A stretch of DNA of 64,000 nucleotides from Anaeromicrobium sediminis (GCF_002270055.1 NZ_NIBG01000016.1:1-64000), one strand, 5' to 3'; shown: positions 42,635-51,884, numbered from the stretch's first letter. Notes: generated by a model not told the origin, from the letters alone. A program made the numbers and translations.

Positions 42635-42730
42635 TTGTTTGATAAGGGCAAAACTGATGAAAATTAGTGACGCAAAGCTATAGGGACTAAGGTTAGAATG
42701 AAAAACTATGTCTGCCAGCTACCGAACATA
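42635..42730 (+). ncRNA. c-di-GMP-I (GEMM-I) riboswitch
   Basis: The aptamer signatures appear in order: AAGGGCAAAACTGATGAAA, then TTAGTGACGCAAAGCTATAG, GGACTAAGG, and the closing GCCAGCTACCGA. GGGCAAA, GTGACGCAAAGC and ACCGA are the conserved blocks of the GEMM-I c-di-GMP aptamer. It lies in the leader of the TadG-like surface protein gene. The 3' ACCGA block is reused in a terminator-like hairpin immediately after. Confidence 0.92.
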
Positions 42731-42755
42731 GGAAGAGTCCCTGTTTCGGTATTTT
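42720..42755 (+). terminator. riboswitch expression platform, terminator-like hairpin
   Basis: TACCGAACA pairs with TGTTTCGGTA (one bulged T), with an inner AGG/TCC helix, then TTTTCT. The 5' arm is the 3' end of the aptamer, so c-di-GMP binding should prevent this hairpin. That predicts an ON switch: ligand promotes read-through. Confidence 0.6.
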
Positions 42756-42782
42756 CTAACGAGATGAATGGGGGAACTTTAA

Positions 42783-43859
42783 ATGTTGAAAATGAGGAAC
42801 TTTGTCAAAAATCAAGATGGTGTATCAGTGAGTATTTTTGCACTTTTGTTTATGATGTTGCTTTGTATGGTTGGTGTGGTTATAGATGGAGGTATGCTCT
42901 ATGTGACAAAAACCCATCTTCAAAAAACGGCTAATGCAGCTGTTTTGTCAGGTGCACAGGAGCTAAACAATAACAATAATGAAGTTAAGTCAATTGTAAA
43001 CTATATTTTAACAGCCCATAATGAACTTGAGAGTTTAGAAAAACTTGAATTTCCAGAAGATAAAAAAGTAACAATTTATTTAACTAAGGAAGTAATGACT
43101 CCCTTTTATAGATTATTTGGTGTTGAAAAGGTTCCTGTCTCAGTTAAAGCATCCGCAGCATTATTTGGTTCTACAAAGAGTTCAATATTTGATTACTTAA
43201 TTTTCTCTGAAGATCCCAAAAAAACATTTTATGTTTCTGGATCAAAAAACAAATTTAATGGAAAAGTACATATTAACGGACCATCGGAAATCTCCGGTAG
43301 TGATAATCAGTTCAATGATATATATGAATATGTTGGGAAGCTTAAGAATAGTGGTGGAAATAATAAATTCCCCAATGGAAAAGAAAAATCAGTTTATATG
43401 GATATTTTGGATATAAGTAAAGATGAATATAAAGCAAATGCAACAACCGTATACAATAGAAAGAAGACCTTTTCAAATAGTAATACAAATGTAGACGGTA
43501 TAATATACGTAGAAGGAGATGTTGTATTCTCTGGGGGGCATATAAGTGGAAAGGGTACAGTCTTCGCAACAGGGAATATCATATTAAGTGGATCTAACTT
43601 GAAATATAAATCTGATGATGATTCAGTTGCCTTTTATAGTTTGAAAGACATTGAAATCCCTGGTAGTGATGGAGAATTTCACGGACTTTTTTACGCGCCT
43701 AACGGAAATATTAAATTAAATGGAAGTAAAAATACTATTAAGGGATCTTTAATTGCCAAAGAATTTGAATCTATTTCCGGATCTGATTTAAACTTGGTTT
43801 ACGATGGTAGATATAGGGAAACACTTTCTGAAAATCTTCAAATCAAGTTGGTCAAATAA
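42783..43859 (+). CDS. TadG-like N-terminus fused to a bactofilin-like beta-helical domain
   Basis: 358 residues. The first 60 are a Tad/TadG-type pseudopilin-like segment: polar NQDGVSVSIF, a hydrophobic helix to about residue 33, then VIDGGMLYVTKTHLQKTANAAVLSGAQEL. Residues 120-345 contain many short repeats centred on SGSxNxFxG/NG (YVSGSKNKFNGKVHINGPSE, GNIILSGSNLKY, IEIPGSDGEFHGLFYAPNG, IKLNGSKNTIKGSLIA), as in beta-helical polymer-forming or adhesive domains. The protein is probably membrane-anchored and surface-exposed. It is directly under a c-di-GMP riboswitch. ATG 42783 follows GGGGGAAC. Confidence 0.8.
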   Translation: MLKMRNFVKNQDGVSVSIFALLFMMLLCMVGVVIDGGMLYVTKTHLQKTANAAVLSGAQELNNNNNEVKSIVNYILTAHNELESLEKLEFPEDKKVTIYLTKEVMTPFYRLFGVEKVPVSVKASAALFGSTKSSIFDYLIFSEDPKKTFYVSGSKNKFNGKVHINGPSEISGSDNQFNDIYEYVGKLKNSGGNNKFPNGKEKSVYMDILDISKDEYKANATTVYNRKKTFSNSNTNVDGIIYVEGDVVFSGGHISGKGTVFATGNIILSGSNLKYKSDDDSVAFYSLKDIEIPGSDGEFHGLFYAPNGNIKLNGSKNTIKGSLIAKEFESISGSDLNLVYDGRYRETLSENLQIKLVK

Positions 43860-43868
43860 GTTGCTCAT

Positions 43869-43918
43869 AAATAAAGAGTGATCCAAACGTATAAATTTTT
43901 GGATCACTCTTTATTTAT
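43869..43918. terminator. bidirectional terminator
   Basis: AAATAAAGAGTGATCCAAA pairs with TTTGGATCACTCTTTATTT, loop about 12 bases. It serves the TadG-like gene and the convergent histidine kinase. Confidence 0.85.
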
Positions 43919-43994
43919 GGGCTTTATGAAATCTTATTGTTAATTTTTTTAATATACTCACTAAATGAGAATGCTAATTTATACTATCAATTCA

Positions 43995-45857
43995 TTAGAA
44001 ATATATGTCTGAGAATTCAATTTGTATATGTTCTTTATTGTTATTAACATGGCAGATAGCTATTTCTTTTAGAGGGTTTTCAACTAACTCTTGGTTAGGG
44101 AATTCTATGATAAATTCACTTCCATAGCCTAGTTTACTTTTTAAAGAAATTGTACCGCCTTGCAATTCAACAAAAGACTTAACAAGGGATAAGCCAATAC
44201 CACTTCCCTCTTGATTCCTTGAAAGGGATTTATCAATCTGTATAAATCTGTCAAATATTATGTCTTGCTTATCTTTTGAAATACCTATTCCCGTATCCTT
44301 TACTGATATGGCTAAACTTTTTCCTTTATCTTTTAAATTTACAGATATACTTCCATTTTTATATGTAAACTTTATTGCATTAGATAAAAGATTAAGTAAT
44401 ATTCTTTCCATTTTATCTAGATCACATGGCATTATCTTTTCTTCCACATCCGTATCAAATATTAAATTTATATCCTTATCTTTAACATATTCTGCAACAG
44501 ATAATGTAATATCTTCGATAATTTTTACAATATTGCATTTTTTAAGATTTAATTGGAAATATCCAGTATCTATTTTAGTAATATCAATTAAATTGTTGAC
44601 TAGTCTTATTAGTCTATAACAATTTTGTTTCATCATATCTGAATATGTTATCATTTTATAAGTGTTATTTTTACTTGATTTTTCATTTAGAAGCAAATGA
44701 AACATTTGTATTGCCCCTAACATTACATTAAGAGGGGTTCTAAGTTCATGTGAAATATTTGTAATGAATTGTGTCTTTATCCTATCGTATTCAATTGCTT
44801 CTTTTAGCAATCGATCTTTATCTTTTACACTTTTACGTAATCTTTCGGATTGTTTCCGCTCTGTTATATCCCTTGCAACACTCAAAATCATTTGTTTGCC
44901 GTTACATGGGAAAAGAGTTGAAGCAACTTCAAGATTTACAATTGTTCCATCAAACTTAATCATTTTGTATTCACAGAAAGGAAGAAAACTCTTATTATTC
45001 TGTATTTTATTAGCTCTTTCGTTAAAGGTATCATGACAGTCTTCATAAATAAAATCTTTTATGGATTTTCCAATTAATTCTTTACTCTTTTTTGCTCCAA
45101 ATAACTTCGTACCGGCTTTATTAACAAATACTACTTTAGAATTAATGTGAACAAAAACTGAATCGGGTAGAAGTTCCACTAAAAGACGATATCGTTCTTG
45201 ACTTTCTTTTAATTCTAATTCTGCTCTTTTTCTTTCATTTATTTCTTCTTTTAATTTTTTTACTGTATCTTTTAAATCATTTGTTCTTTTTTCTACGGTC
45301 TTTTCTAAGTTTTGGTTAATTTCTTTAATTTTTTTATACATAATGGCATTTTCAATTGAAATTGCTGCTTGGGAAGATAAGATTTTTAATACTTCAATAT
45401 GATTTTTAGTGAATACTCCAATGGATAGATTGTTTTCTAAATAACCAATTCCTATTAAATTTCCTCTACAAATCATAGGCATACAAAGAATAGACTTTGA
45501 CTGTTTTTTTACTATATAAGGATCAGCAGAAAATAATTGGTCATTAGATGCATGGTCCAAAACTATATTTTCCCTTGTTTTTATGACATAATGTACAATG
45601 CTTTGGGAAATATCCTGACATTCTTCTAAGGGAATACTCTTCATTACTGATATATGCTCATTGTTCAGTTCACATTCAATAAGAAATTTACCTTCTGACT
45701 TCATTATAAAATATCCCTTTTCAGCACCTGAATTTTCTACAATAATTCTAAGGAGCCTTTCAAGTAGCTTATCTAACTCAATTTCAGTAGAAATAGTTTG
45801 AGATGCTTTGATAACAGCATTCATATCTATAAAATCATATCCATTTTCTGAGAACAC
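43995..45857 (-). CDS. GAF-PAS sensor histidine kinase (orphan)
   Basis: 620 residues, no clear transmembrane segment. GAF domain about 20-180 (AEKGYFIM...LEECQDISQSIVHYV), coiled coil 180-225, PAS 225-345 (LLVELLPDSVFVHINSKVVF...ILSVARDITERKQ). Then HisKA with ITNISHELRTPLNVML, N box LLNLLSNAIKFT and G box GSGIGLSLVKSFVELQGG. The start is GTG 45857 with AGGAGGGG upstream. No response regulator is adjacent. It lies downstream of the Tad operon on the same strand and could be co-regulated with it. Confidence 0.9.
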   Translation of the reverse strand: MFSENGYDFIDMNAVIKASQTISTEIELDKLLERLLRIIVENSGAEKGYFIMKSEGKFLIECELNNEHISVMKSIPLEECQDISQSIVHYVIKTRENIVLDHASNDQLFSADPYIVKKQSKSILCMPMICRGNLIGIGYLENNLSIGVFTKNHIEVLKILSSQAAISIENAIMYKKIKEINQNLEKTVEKRTNDLKDTVKKLKEEINERKRAELELKESQERYRLLVELLPDSVFVHINSKVVFVNKAGTKLFGAKKSKELIGKSIKDFIYEDCHDTFNERANKIQNNKSFLPFCEYKMIKFDGTIVNLEVASTLFPCNGKQMILSVARDITERKQSERLRKSVKDKDRLLKEAIEYDRIKTQFITNISHELRTPLNVMLGAIQMFHLLLNEKSSKNNTYKMITYSDMMKQNCYRLIRLVNNLIDITKIDTGYFQLNLKKCNIVKIIEDITLSVAEYVKDKDINLIFDTDVEEKIMPCDLDKMERILLNLLSNAIKFTYKNGSISVNLKDKGKSLAISVKDTGIGISKDKQDIIFDRFIQIDKSLSRNQEGSGIGLSLVKSFVELQGGTISLKSKLGYGSEFIIEFPNQELVENPLKEIAICHVNNNKEHIQIEFSDIYF

Positions 45858-46051
45858 TTGGACCCCTCCTTAAACCTGAATTTTTTCTAGAATATATAGT
45901 GAAAGGTTTTCCTTTTTGTCTAATGATTATATATTCTATATATTCTGTATTTTTCCTTGTAAAACTTCGAATTTTGGAAAAATTAAGGGAATTGTAGATG
46001 TAACCATTTTGTTCAAGTAGCATTGTATCAGCATTAAGAGAAGTAAATGTG

Positions 46052-46088
46052 GTAGTAGAATAGCCCCTGAAAATCAGCGGCTATTTTT
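46052..46088 (-). terminator. hairpin at the end of the Tad operon
   Basis: On the minus strand AATAGCC and GGCTATT with an inner CTGA/TCAG pair overlap the end of tadC. There is no T-run, so termination would be inefficient and read-through into the kinase gene is possible. Confidence 0.4.
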
Positions 46089-46968
46089 GAAATGTATTAA
46101 TAAATTGAATGATAGCAGGTCCTAAGAGAACAATAAATAAACTAGGGAAAATGAAAAAAATAAGAGGGAAAAGCATTTTGATAGGGGCCTTCATGGCCTG
46201 TTCCTCTGCCCTTTGTTTTCTTTTCTTTCGAATTTCATGGGATTGAATACGAAGGATTTTAACCATACTGATTCCAAGTTTTTCTGCTTGTAATATACTA
46301 CTGATTAGAATATTCATTTCATCTAAAAGGAGCCTTTCTGTGATTTTTTTTAGGGCATCCCTTCTTGGTTTTCCTAGACGAATTTCTTCTAAACATTGGT
46401 GAAATTCACTAGCAATAACTCCGTTATTTTTAGAAATTAATTTATTTAGAGCCAAATCAAATCCAAGACCTGCTTCTAAGCTCACAGTAAGAAGGTCTAC
46501 AATATCAGAAAGTTCTTTAAGGGCACGTTTACTTCTTTCTTTTGATTTTTGAGATAAATATAAATTAGGAAGAAAGCTTGCAAATATCATACTGAAAGTA
46601 ACTATTAAAAAAATCATTGGGACAGAAAGACCTAAGAGGATTCCGTAAATTGCAAATAATATAGGAAATAGGATGATCAATATCATTTGAACTAAACGAA
46701 AATCCACAGGTGTCATATCAAAAGGACTGCCTGCTTGAAGGATTTTCATCTCCAATTTATCGTGCTTTTCTCCTGAAAGATTTTTTCGAAAATGCCTCTT
46801 GTATTTTTTTAATATGGGATAAAATATTCTCTTCCTAAGAGACGGTCTATTTTCCTTATCTTTAGATAACGTGCTTTCTTGCTTTTTTATTCCCTTTTTT
46901 CCATAAATAATAGAAAAAAATAGGAGGGTGAGTAAGGTAGTGCTACAGAAAAAAGTAATATATATCAT
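46081..46968 (-). CDS. tadC: Tad pilus inner-membrane protein TadC (type II secretion F family)
   Basis: 295 residues. Hydrophobic start (to about 22), the GspF-like core DLLTVSLEAGLGFDLALNKLI and EEIRLGKPRRDALKKI, two central TM helices (about 90-135) and a C-terminal helix (FPLIFFIFPSLFIVLLGPAIIQF). TadB and TadC form the membrane platform of Flp pilus assembly. It begins three bases after the tadB stop codon, with GAGGTG as ribosome site. Last Tad gene of the operon. Confidence 0.9.
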   Translation of the reverse strand: MIYITFFCSTTLLTLLFFSIIYGKKGIKKQESTLSKDKENRPSLRKRIFYPILKKYKRHFRKNLSGEKHDKLEMKILQAGSPFDMTPVDFRLVQMILIILFPILFAIYGILLGLSVPMIFLIVTFSMIFASFLPNLYLSQKSKERSKRALKELSDIVDLLTVSLEAGLGFDLALNKLISKNNGVIASEFHQCLEEIRLGKPRRDALKKITERLLLDEMNILISSILQAEKLGISMVKILRIQSHEIRKKRKQRAEEQAMKAPIKMLFPLIFFIFPSLFIVLLGPAIIQFINTFQK

Positions 46969-46971
46969 GAA

Positions 46972-47934
46972 CTACACCTCGATTATTGTAATCTTTCGTA
47001 TCAAAATAAAACCAATAATTCCTGAAAATATGCCCATTCCAACCATAATGAGTCCAATCCGTTCTGTAAATAAAACAGATATATAATCTGGATTGATGAA
47101 ATAGATGGCAAAACTTAAGATAATAGGGAGAAGCCCTATAATGAGCCCTGATAGCCTTCCTTGTGATGTAAGGGTCATAAGTTGGCGTTGAATGGCATTT
47201 CGATCACGAATGGTCTGTATAATAATATCTAGTACAGTAGCCAAGTTTCCTCCAACTTGCCTTTGAATCAAGATAGCTTGAATCATAAGTTCAAGATCTC
47301 CACTAGGCATTCTTTCTTGAAGATTGTATAAGGCCTCTTCAATACTTCCACCATACTGCATTTCTTTTAGTAGAAGACTGATTTCCTCTTTTATAGGAGA
47401 ATCTGATTCTTCTACAACAGATTTTAATGATTGAGGAAAACTAAAACCTGCTCTTAAGGAACCGACAATAATGGTAATCATATCAGGAAGACCTTCATTG
47501 AATTTTAAGAGACGTTCATGAACTTTTCTTTTTATGAGTAATTTTGGAAAAATATATCCCAAAAATCCTCCTATTATAAAAAACAAAATATTTTTTGAAA
47601 AAATATATAATAAACTTCCAAAGAACACACCAGCCATCCACCTGAAGAAAACAAATTCTTCTGGACTTAAGGGAACACCAGCTCTATTTAATATGGTTTC
47701 TAGCTTTTCAGTAGATTTTATGGAAGGAAGTTGCTTTTTAAATTTTTGATTCATTAATTGCATTTGTACCAGTAGATTAAAATTTTTCTTTTCTAATATT
47801 TTCTCATTATCACTTAATAAATAATGTTGAACTCTTTTTTCAAAGCGTCTTTGAGAAAAAGATAATGTATTGAGAATTATTGCAAAAATAATCAATGATG
47901 TAATCAAGAAGAATGAAAGAATTACCCATTTCAT
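46972..47934 (-). CDS. tadB: Tad pilus inner-membrane protein TadB (type II secretion F family)
   Basis: About 320 residues. GspF-type core LPDMITIIVGSLRAGFSFPQSLKSVVEE with several TM segments (N-terminal, 100-140, and two C-terminal). ATG 47934 overlaps the cpaF stop as ATGA and is ten bases behind AGGAGG; the in-frame TTG at 47943 is too close to that site. Partner of TadC in the pilus assembly platform. Confidence 0.9.
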   Translation of the reverse strand: MKWVILSFFLITSLIIFAIILNTLSFSQRRFEKRVQHYLLSDNEKILEKKNFNLLVQMQLMNQKFKKQLPSIKSTEKLETILNRAGVPLSPEEFVFFRWMAGVFFGSLLYIFSKNILFFIIGGFLGYIFPKLLIKRKVHERLLKFNEGLPDMITIIVGSLRAGFSFPQSLKSVVEESDSPIKEEISLLLKEMQYGGSIEEALYNLQERMPSGDLELMIQAILIQRQVGGNLATVLDIIIQTIRDRNAIQRQLMTLTSQGRLSGLIIGLLPIILSFAIYFINPDYISVLFTERIGLIMVGMGIFSGIIGFILIRKITIIEV

Positions 47935-49343
47935 AGATTCCAATCCTCCTCTTCCATAAATACGCTTGTTGGTATATGAATACCACTAGTTGTGAGAGTT
48001 TCATAGAATTTAGGACGAATTCCAGTAGGGACTAATTTTCCAATGATTTTTCCCTGATCATCTACTCCCTGTTGCTTGAAAACAAAGATATCTTGAAGTA
48101 CAATCACATCTCCTTCAAGACCTTGAATTTCTGTAATATTAGTGATTTTTCTCGATCCATCCTTTAGTCTTGACTGCTGAACTATTAAGTCAATGGCACT
48201 GCCAATCTGTTCTCTTATGGCTTTTATAGGAAGTTCCATTCCAGCCATTAAGACCATTGTTTCTAAACGAGAGATCATGTCTCTAGGACTATTAGAGTGC
48301 CCTGTAGCTAATGAACCATCATGCCCTGTGTTCATTGCTTGAAGCATATCCAGTGCCTCTCCACCGCGGACTTCTCCTACAACAACTCTCTCAGGTCTCA
48401 TACGTAATGAATTTCGAACTAAATCACGGATGGTAATAGCACCTTTTCCTTCTATATTGGGAGGACGAGATTCTAAAGATACTACATGATCCTGCCAAAG
48501 CTGAAGTTCAGCTGCATCTTCTATGGTAATAATTCTTTCATCGTTAGGAATGAAAGAAGAAAGGACGTTTAGGGTTGTTGTTTTTCCAGATCCTGTCCCT
48601 CCACTGATAAAGATATTGAGCCTTGCCTTTACACAAGCCTCTAAAAATATTGCCATCTCCCTTGTAAGGGTACCAAAACCAATCAAATTCTCTATTGTAA
48701 AAGGGTCCTTTGAAAATTTACGAATGGTTATGGTTGGTCCATTTAATGCTAGAGGAGGAATGATTGCATTTACACGAGAGCCATCAGGTAGTCTCGCATC
48801 AACCATAGGACTGCTTTCATCGATTCGGCGTCCTAGGGGGGCAACAATTTTTTCAATAATATGCATTACATGGTCGTTGTCTTGAAATCTTATATTCGTT
48901 AGTTCTAATTTTCCCTTTCTTTCGGCATATACCATAGAAGGGCCATTTACCATAACCTCTGTAACCTCTGGGTCTAATAATAAAGGATTAATTGGACCGT
49001 AGCCTATGAGATTATTAACTAACTCATCTACAATTTTTTTTCTATCAACCATTCCCAAAAGTGTTTCATCTTCTTTAATGATTTCAACAGCCATTTCATC
49101 AATTCTTTCAATGATGTTTTCTATTGAATCCTTTTTCATCTCTCTTAGGACCTGTTTATGGAGCTGTTTTTTTAATTCTTGATTTTTATCTGTAGGTTGA
49201 ATTGGTTCTTTTTTTTGTTTATTAGGAGCATTTATTTCATTAGGAGTAGGTATGACCTTTTGATTTATCTCCTCTTTCTTCTCTATTGAAGGAGGAGAGG
49301 TACTATCCTGGTTTTTGTTTTTTAATTTTGCTAGAAGACTCAT
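47931..49343 (-). CDS. cpaF: Tad pilus ATPase CpaF/TadA
   Basis: 470 residues, secretion ATPase of the VirB11/CpaF family. A low-complexity Lys/Gln/Pro N-terminal region (1-55) precedes the N-terminal domain (GPINPLLLDPEVTEVMVNGP). Walker A is GGTGSGKTTTL and the Walker B/Asp-His boxes are RPERVVVGEVRGGEALDMLQ and NTGHDGSLATGHSN. It powers Flp pilus assembly at the cytoplasmic face. Confidence 0.94.
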   Translation of the reverse strand: MSLLAKLKNKNQDSTSPPSIEKKEEINQKVIPTPNEINAPNKQKKEPIQPTDKNQELKKQLHKQVLREMKKDSIENIIERIDEMAVEIIKEDETLLGMVDRKKIVDELVNNLIGYGPINPLLLDPEVTEVMVNGPSMVYAERKGKLELTNIRFQDNDHVMHIIEKIVAPLGRRIDESSPMVDARLPDGSRVNAIIPPLALNGPTITIRKFSKDPFTIENLIGFGTLTREMAIFLEACVKARLNIFISGGTGSGKTTTLNVLSSFIPNDERIITIEDAAELQLWQDHVVSLESRPPNIEGKGAITIRDLVRNSLRMRPERVVVGEVRGGEALDMLQAMNTGHDGSLATGHSNSPRDMISRLETMVLMAGMELPIKAIREQIGSAIDLIVQQSRLKDGSRKITNITEIQGLEGDVIVLQDIFVFKQQGVDDQGKIIGKLVPTGIRPKFYETLTTSGIHIPTSVFMEEEDWNL

Positions 49344-49356
49344 CTATATCTCTCCT

Positions 49357-50112
49357 TTATGATTCTGTTGAAAGAAGGTCAGCAATATGAAAAATAGCTT
49401 TTGTAATATCTTTTCTTCGATAATGCATGACAAAGGGCATTCCTATATTAATAGATCTTGATACAATTTCAAAATTATTAGGAATATAATGTAGTGATTC
49501 TTTCTCTAAGATTTTAGGAACATCCTTTGATTTTAAAAGACTTTTCATAGTAGAGCGATTAACCACAATCTTTACTTTTTCACCTAAATTTAAAGCGTCA
49601 AATATGGACAACATAGATTTTGTATTTTTTAATGAAGTCATTTCTAAATCGGTTATAAGGAGAATTTCATCTGCTTTCTCAATGAAATATAGGTTATGCT
49701 CAGGAAGTCCTGCATTTGTATCTATAAGTAAATAATCACAACTATCTAATAAAAGACTACAAACCTTATTAAGAGACTCAGAAGTAATCAAATCAGCATA
49801 TTCTGGACTAGGAGGTGAAGGTAATATTTTCACACCACTTTCATGACTACTAAGATAAGAGGTAAGAAGGTTTTTATTTAAGTCACCTATCTGATCTACT
49901 GCATCTTTTATTGTGAATTTAGGTTTAAGGTCCATGACCAAATGAATATTTCCAAACTGAAAGCAGCTATCTAAAATGACCGTCTTAAATTTTTTCTTAG
50001 ATAGGGCAACGGAAAGATTGGTTGTGAGTACGGTTTTTCCTACGCCTCCCTTAGCACTGCAAATGACGATCATTTTACCTCGTTTTGTCGTGGCGTTTTG
50101 ATTTCCTATCAT
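49357..50112 (-). CDS. cpaE: CpaE-like MinD/ParA-type ATPase
   Basis: 251 residues. Deviant Walker A CSAKGGVGKTVLTTNLSVAL at the N-terminus and LLIDTNAGLPEHNLYFI as Walker B. CpaE proteins localise Tad machinery. Many CpaE proteins start with an atypical receiver domain; here the ATPase begins at residue 14, so that domain is missing. AAAGGAGG precedes the ATG; 13 bases separate it from cpaF. Confidence 0.88.
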   Translation of the reverse strand: MIGNQNATTKRGKMIVICSAKGGVGKTVLTTNLSVALSKKKFKTVILDSCFQFGNIHLVMDLKPKFTIKDAVDQIGDLNKNLLTSYLSSHESGVKILPSPPSPEYADLITSESLNKVCSLLLDSCDYLLIDTNAGLPEHNLYFIEKADEILLITDLEMTSLKNTKSMLSIFDALNLGEKVKIVVNRSTMKSLLKSKDVPKILEKESLHYIPNNFEIVSRSINIGMPFVMHYRRKDITKAIFHIADLLSTES

Positions 50113-50123
50113 GAGATCCTCCT

Positions 50124-50789
50124 TTACTTAAGTTTACTATAAAGAACCAGATGAATATTTCCTCTTTCTTGAGTATTGACTAATCTTACAGCATCATTCT
50201 GTCTTAATTCTAAGGTGACAGCGCTATACTCCACATAAGGATTTTCTTTTGTTGATTCAACCATTTTTCTGCCAACAGCTAAAACACGCACCTGCTGAAG
50301 GATTAGCTCTGTTCGAACAACCTTTTCTTTGTTGGATTCTTCTATTTCTTCACTAAAAACTACATCTACTAAATCTCCTGGTTCGATTAAATTTGTAACA
50401 GATTGAACCATATTCACACCTACAGATACAGCCCTATAACCTTTTCTAATTTTTCTGGAAACAAACTGTGTTTCTTCAGCCTGGTTTTGAAGTCGGTGTT
50501 TTAGAATCGGTTCTCCCTTTATTATGTTAGCTGTTGCTATTTGATTTTCTATTTCTGAAAGATTCTTTGCTGTTTGTGGATGGATACTTTTTTCATGAAC
50601 CTGCTTTAGGATGACCATGGATTTTGATATTTTCTGATTTTTGCGGATATCTTGTTTTGCAACAAGGATAGTTGCCATTTTACTATTAGATAACTTTTCT
50701 TCTTTGAGTGTCTCCATATAGTTATAGAATAAAAATGTTGTAATAAGTCCCATGATAATTGCAAGTACTAGCATTAACTTTGATTTCAT
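50124..50789 (-). CDS. cpaB: Flp pilus assembly protein CpaB (SAF domain)
   Basis: 221 residues. One N-terminal membrane helix (LMLVLAIIMGLITTFLFY), then a SAF domain (TILVAKQDIRKNQKISKSMVI) and the RcpC/CpaB core (GYRAVSVGVNMVQSVTNLIEPGDLVDVVF). The protein lies outside the membrane and links assembly parts in Tad systems. AGGTGA ribosome site; the 28-codon ORF at 50798 ends eight bases upstream of its start. Confidence 0.9.
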   Translation of the reverse strand: MKSKLMLVLAIIMGLITTFLFYNYMETLKEEKLSNSKMATILVAKQDIRKNQKISKSMVILKQVHEKSIHPQTAKNLSEIENQIATANIIKGEPILKHRLQNQAEETQFVSRKIRKGYRAVSVGVNMVQSVTNLIEPGDLVDVVFSEEIEESNKEKVVRTELILQQVRVLAVGRKMVESTKENPYVEYSAVTLELRQNDAVRLVNTQERGNIHLVLYSKLK

Positions 50790-50797
50790 ATTTTCAC

Positions 50798-50884
50798 CTA
50801 CTTTACTAGTTTGATAGGGTATGAATAATGTTTAAAATTTAAATTTTTCAGGGTAGCCTGTTTCCAAATAATTTTATTCATCAT
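50798..50884 (-). CDS. possible 28-residue peptide in the Tad operon
   Basis: Tandem ATGs at 50884/50881 behind AGGTGATATAA, then a short basic reading frame (NKIIWKQATLKNLNFKHY, SYPIKLVK) and TAG. It fills the gap between tadE and cpaB exactly and ends just before the cpaB ribosome site. It might be a translational coupler or leader. Family not recognised. Confidence 0.4.
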   Translation of the reverse strand: MMNKIIWKQATLKNLNFKHYSYPIKLVK

Positions 50885-50894
50885 TTATATCACC

Positions 50895-51278
50895 TTATTC
50901 TATACGAATTGTAGAATCGGTAATCACTTTGTAAGGAGATGGGAATAGGGTTGCAAAGAAAGGGGTAACATATGTAACAGGATATTCCAGGGTAACTGTA
51001 ATATAATCTCCTGATTTTCTTTGTGACTCACTAGGGGAGATTTGAATCAGAAGAAGATCTACATCTCCCACATTGAAATTACTTTGAGCAAAAGTTATAA
51101 TTTCTGTATCTGATTCTCCAAGGCCGCCTATCCGTACTGATTCTTGAGTGATTAAATTGAGATGCATATATGTATACATTACCCTTCCAAAATCCAAAAT
51201 GCCACATAATAAAAGCAATAAAATAGGTAAAATCAATGCAAATTCAACAAGAGATTGACCATTTTCCTTTTTTAACAT
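50895..51278 (-). CDS. tadE: TadE family pseudopilin-like protein
   Basis: 127 residues. The N-terminal NGQSLVEFALILPILLLLLCGILDFGRVMY is the TadE signature: Gly/Glu at a prepilin-like site followed by a hydrophobic helix. The rest is an extracytoplasmic beta-rich domain. Its ATG lies within the last codons of the prepilin peptidase gene (7-base overlap), and AGGAGGGGG serves as ribosome site. Confidence 0.9.
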   Translation of the reverse strand: MLKKENGQSLVEFALILPILLLLLCGILDFGRVMYTYMHLNLITQESVRIGGLGESDTEIITFAQSNFNVGDVDLLLIQISPSESQRKSGDYITVTLEYPVTYVTPFFATLFPSPYKVITDSTIRIE

Positions 51279-51793
51279 AATAGCAATCCCCCTCCTAAAA
51301 GGAGATTTATCATAGCTCCTGCTGCAATGGCTGTACCGTATGGATAGGTGTTGGAAAGGTCATCGTTATTGATCAATAAATGTAATTTTATGCCATATTT
51401 CAAGCTGAAAATATAGTAATATATAGATTTAAGGGTAGCATGGAGTCGTTTTTGGAAAATCAGCATTATGAGTGCCATGAGTCCTCCTGCAAGTGCCATA
51501 TATATGCTTGTGTAAAATACAAAGGAAGGACCTTTCAAAGCACCAATTAATGCAAGTAGCTTTACATCTCCAGCTCCCATTCCACCTAAAAGATAAGGCC
51601 CCAAAAGGATTAAAAAACCAACAAGAAAGCCAGTAAAGGAAGAATATAAGCTGTTAGGTCCATCTAATAGAATATGAGATAAAAAGGCAATCATAAGGCT
51701 TGGAAAGATTACTTTGTTATATATTTTTCGTTCTTTTATATCTGTAACAACACAGATAATTAAAATTATGACTAATAAAAGATCAAACCACAT
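51272..51793 (-). CDS. cpaA: prepilin peptidase, A24 family (TadV/CpaA type)
   Basis: 173 residues, about five transmembrane helices. The two catalytic Asp motifs are VVTDIKERKIYN near residue 18 and GGMGAGDVKLLALIGAL near residue 75. It lacks the N-terminal methylase domain of PilD, as usual in Tad clusters. It cleaves the leader of the Flp pilin and TadE. Confidence 0.92.
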   Translation of the reverse strand: MWFDLLLVIILIICVVTDIKERKIYNKVIFPSLMIAFLSHILLDGPNSLYSSFTGFLVGFLILLGPYLLGGMGAGDVKLLALIGALKGPSFVFYTSIYMALAGGLMALIMLIFQKRLHATLKSIYYYIFSLKYGIKLHLLINNDDLSNTYPYGTAIAAGAMINLLLGGGLLLC

Positions 51794-51884
51794 ACTATCA
51801 CCTCTCTTTCAGAATATTGAAAAAAATGGCCCTACATTTTAATGTGGGGCCGTTATCTATACGCCAATACCTTTTATGTAAATA

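Noticed and set aside
42698-42934. 78-codon plus-strand frame starting inside the riboswitch
   Set aside because: It starts in the aptamer and passes through the expression-platform hairpin and into the TadG-like gene in another frame; its Cys/Trp-rich translation has no support.
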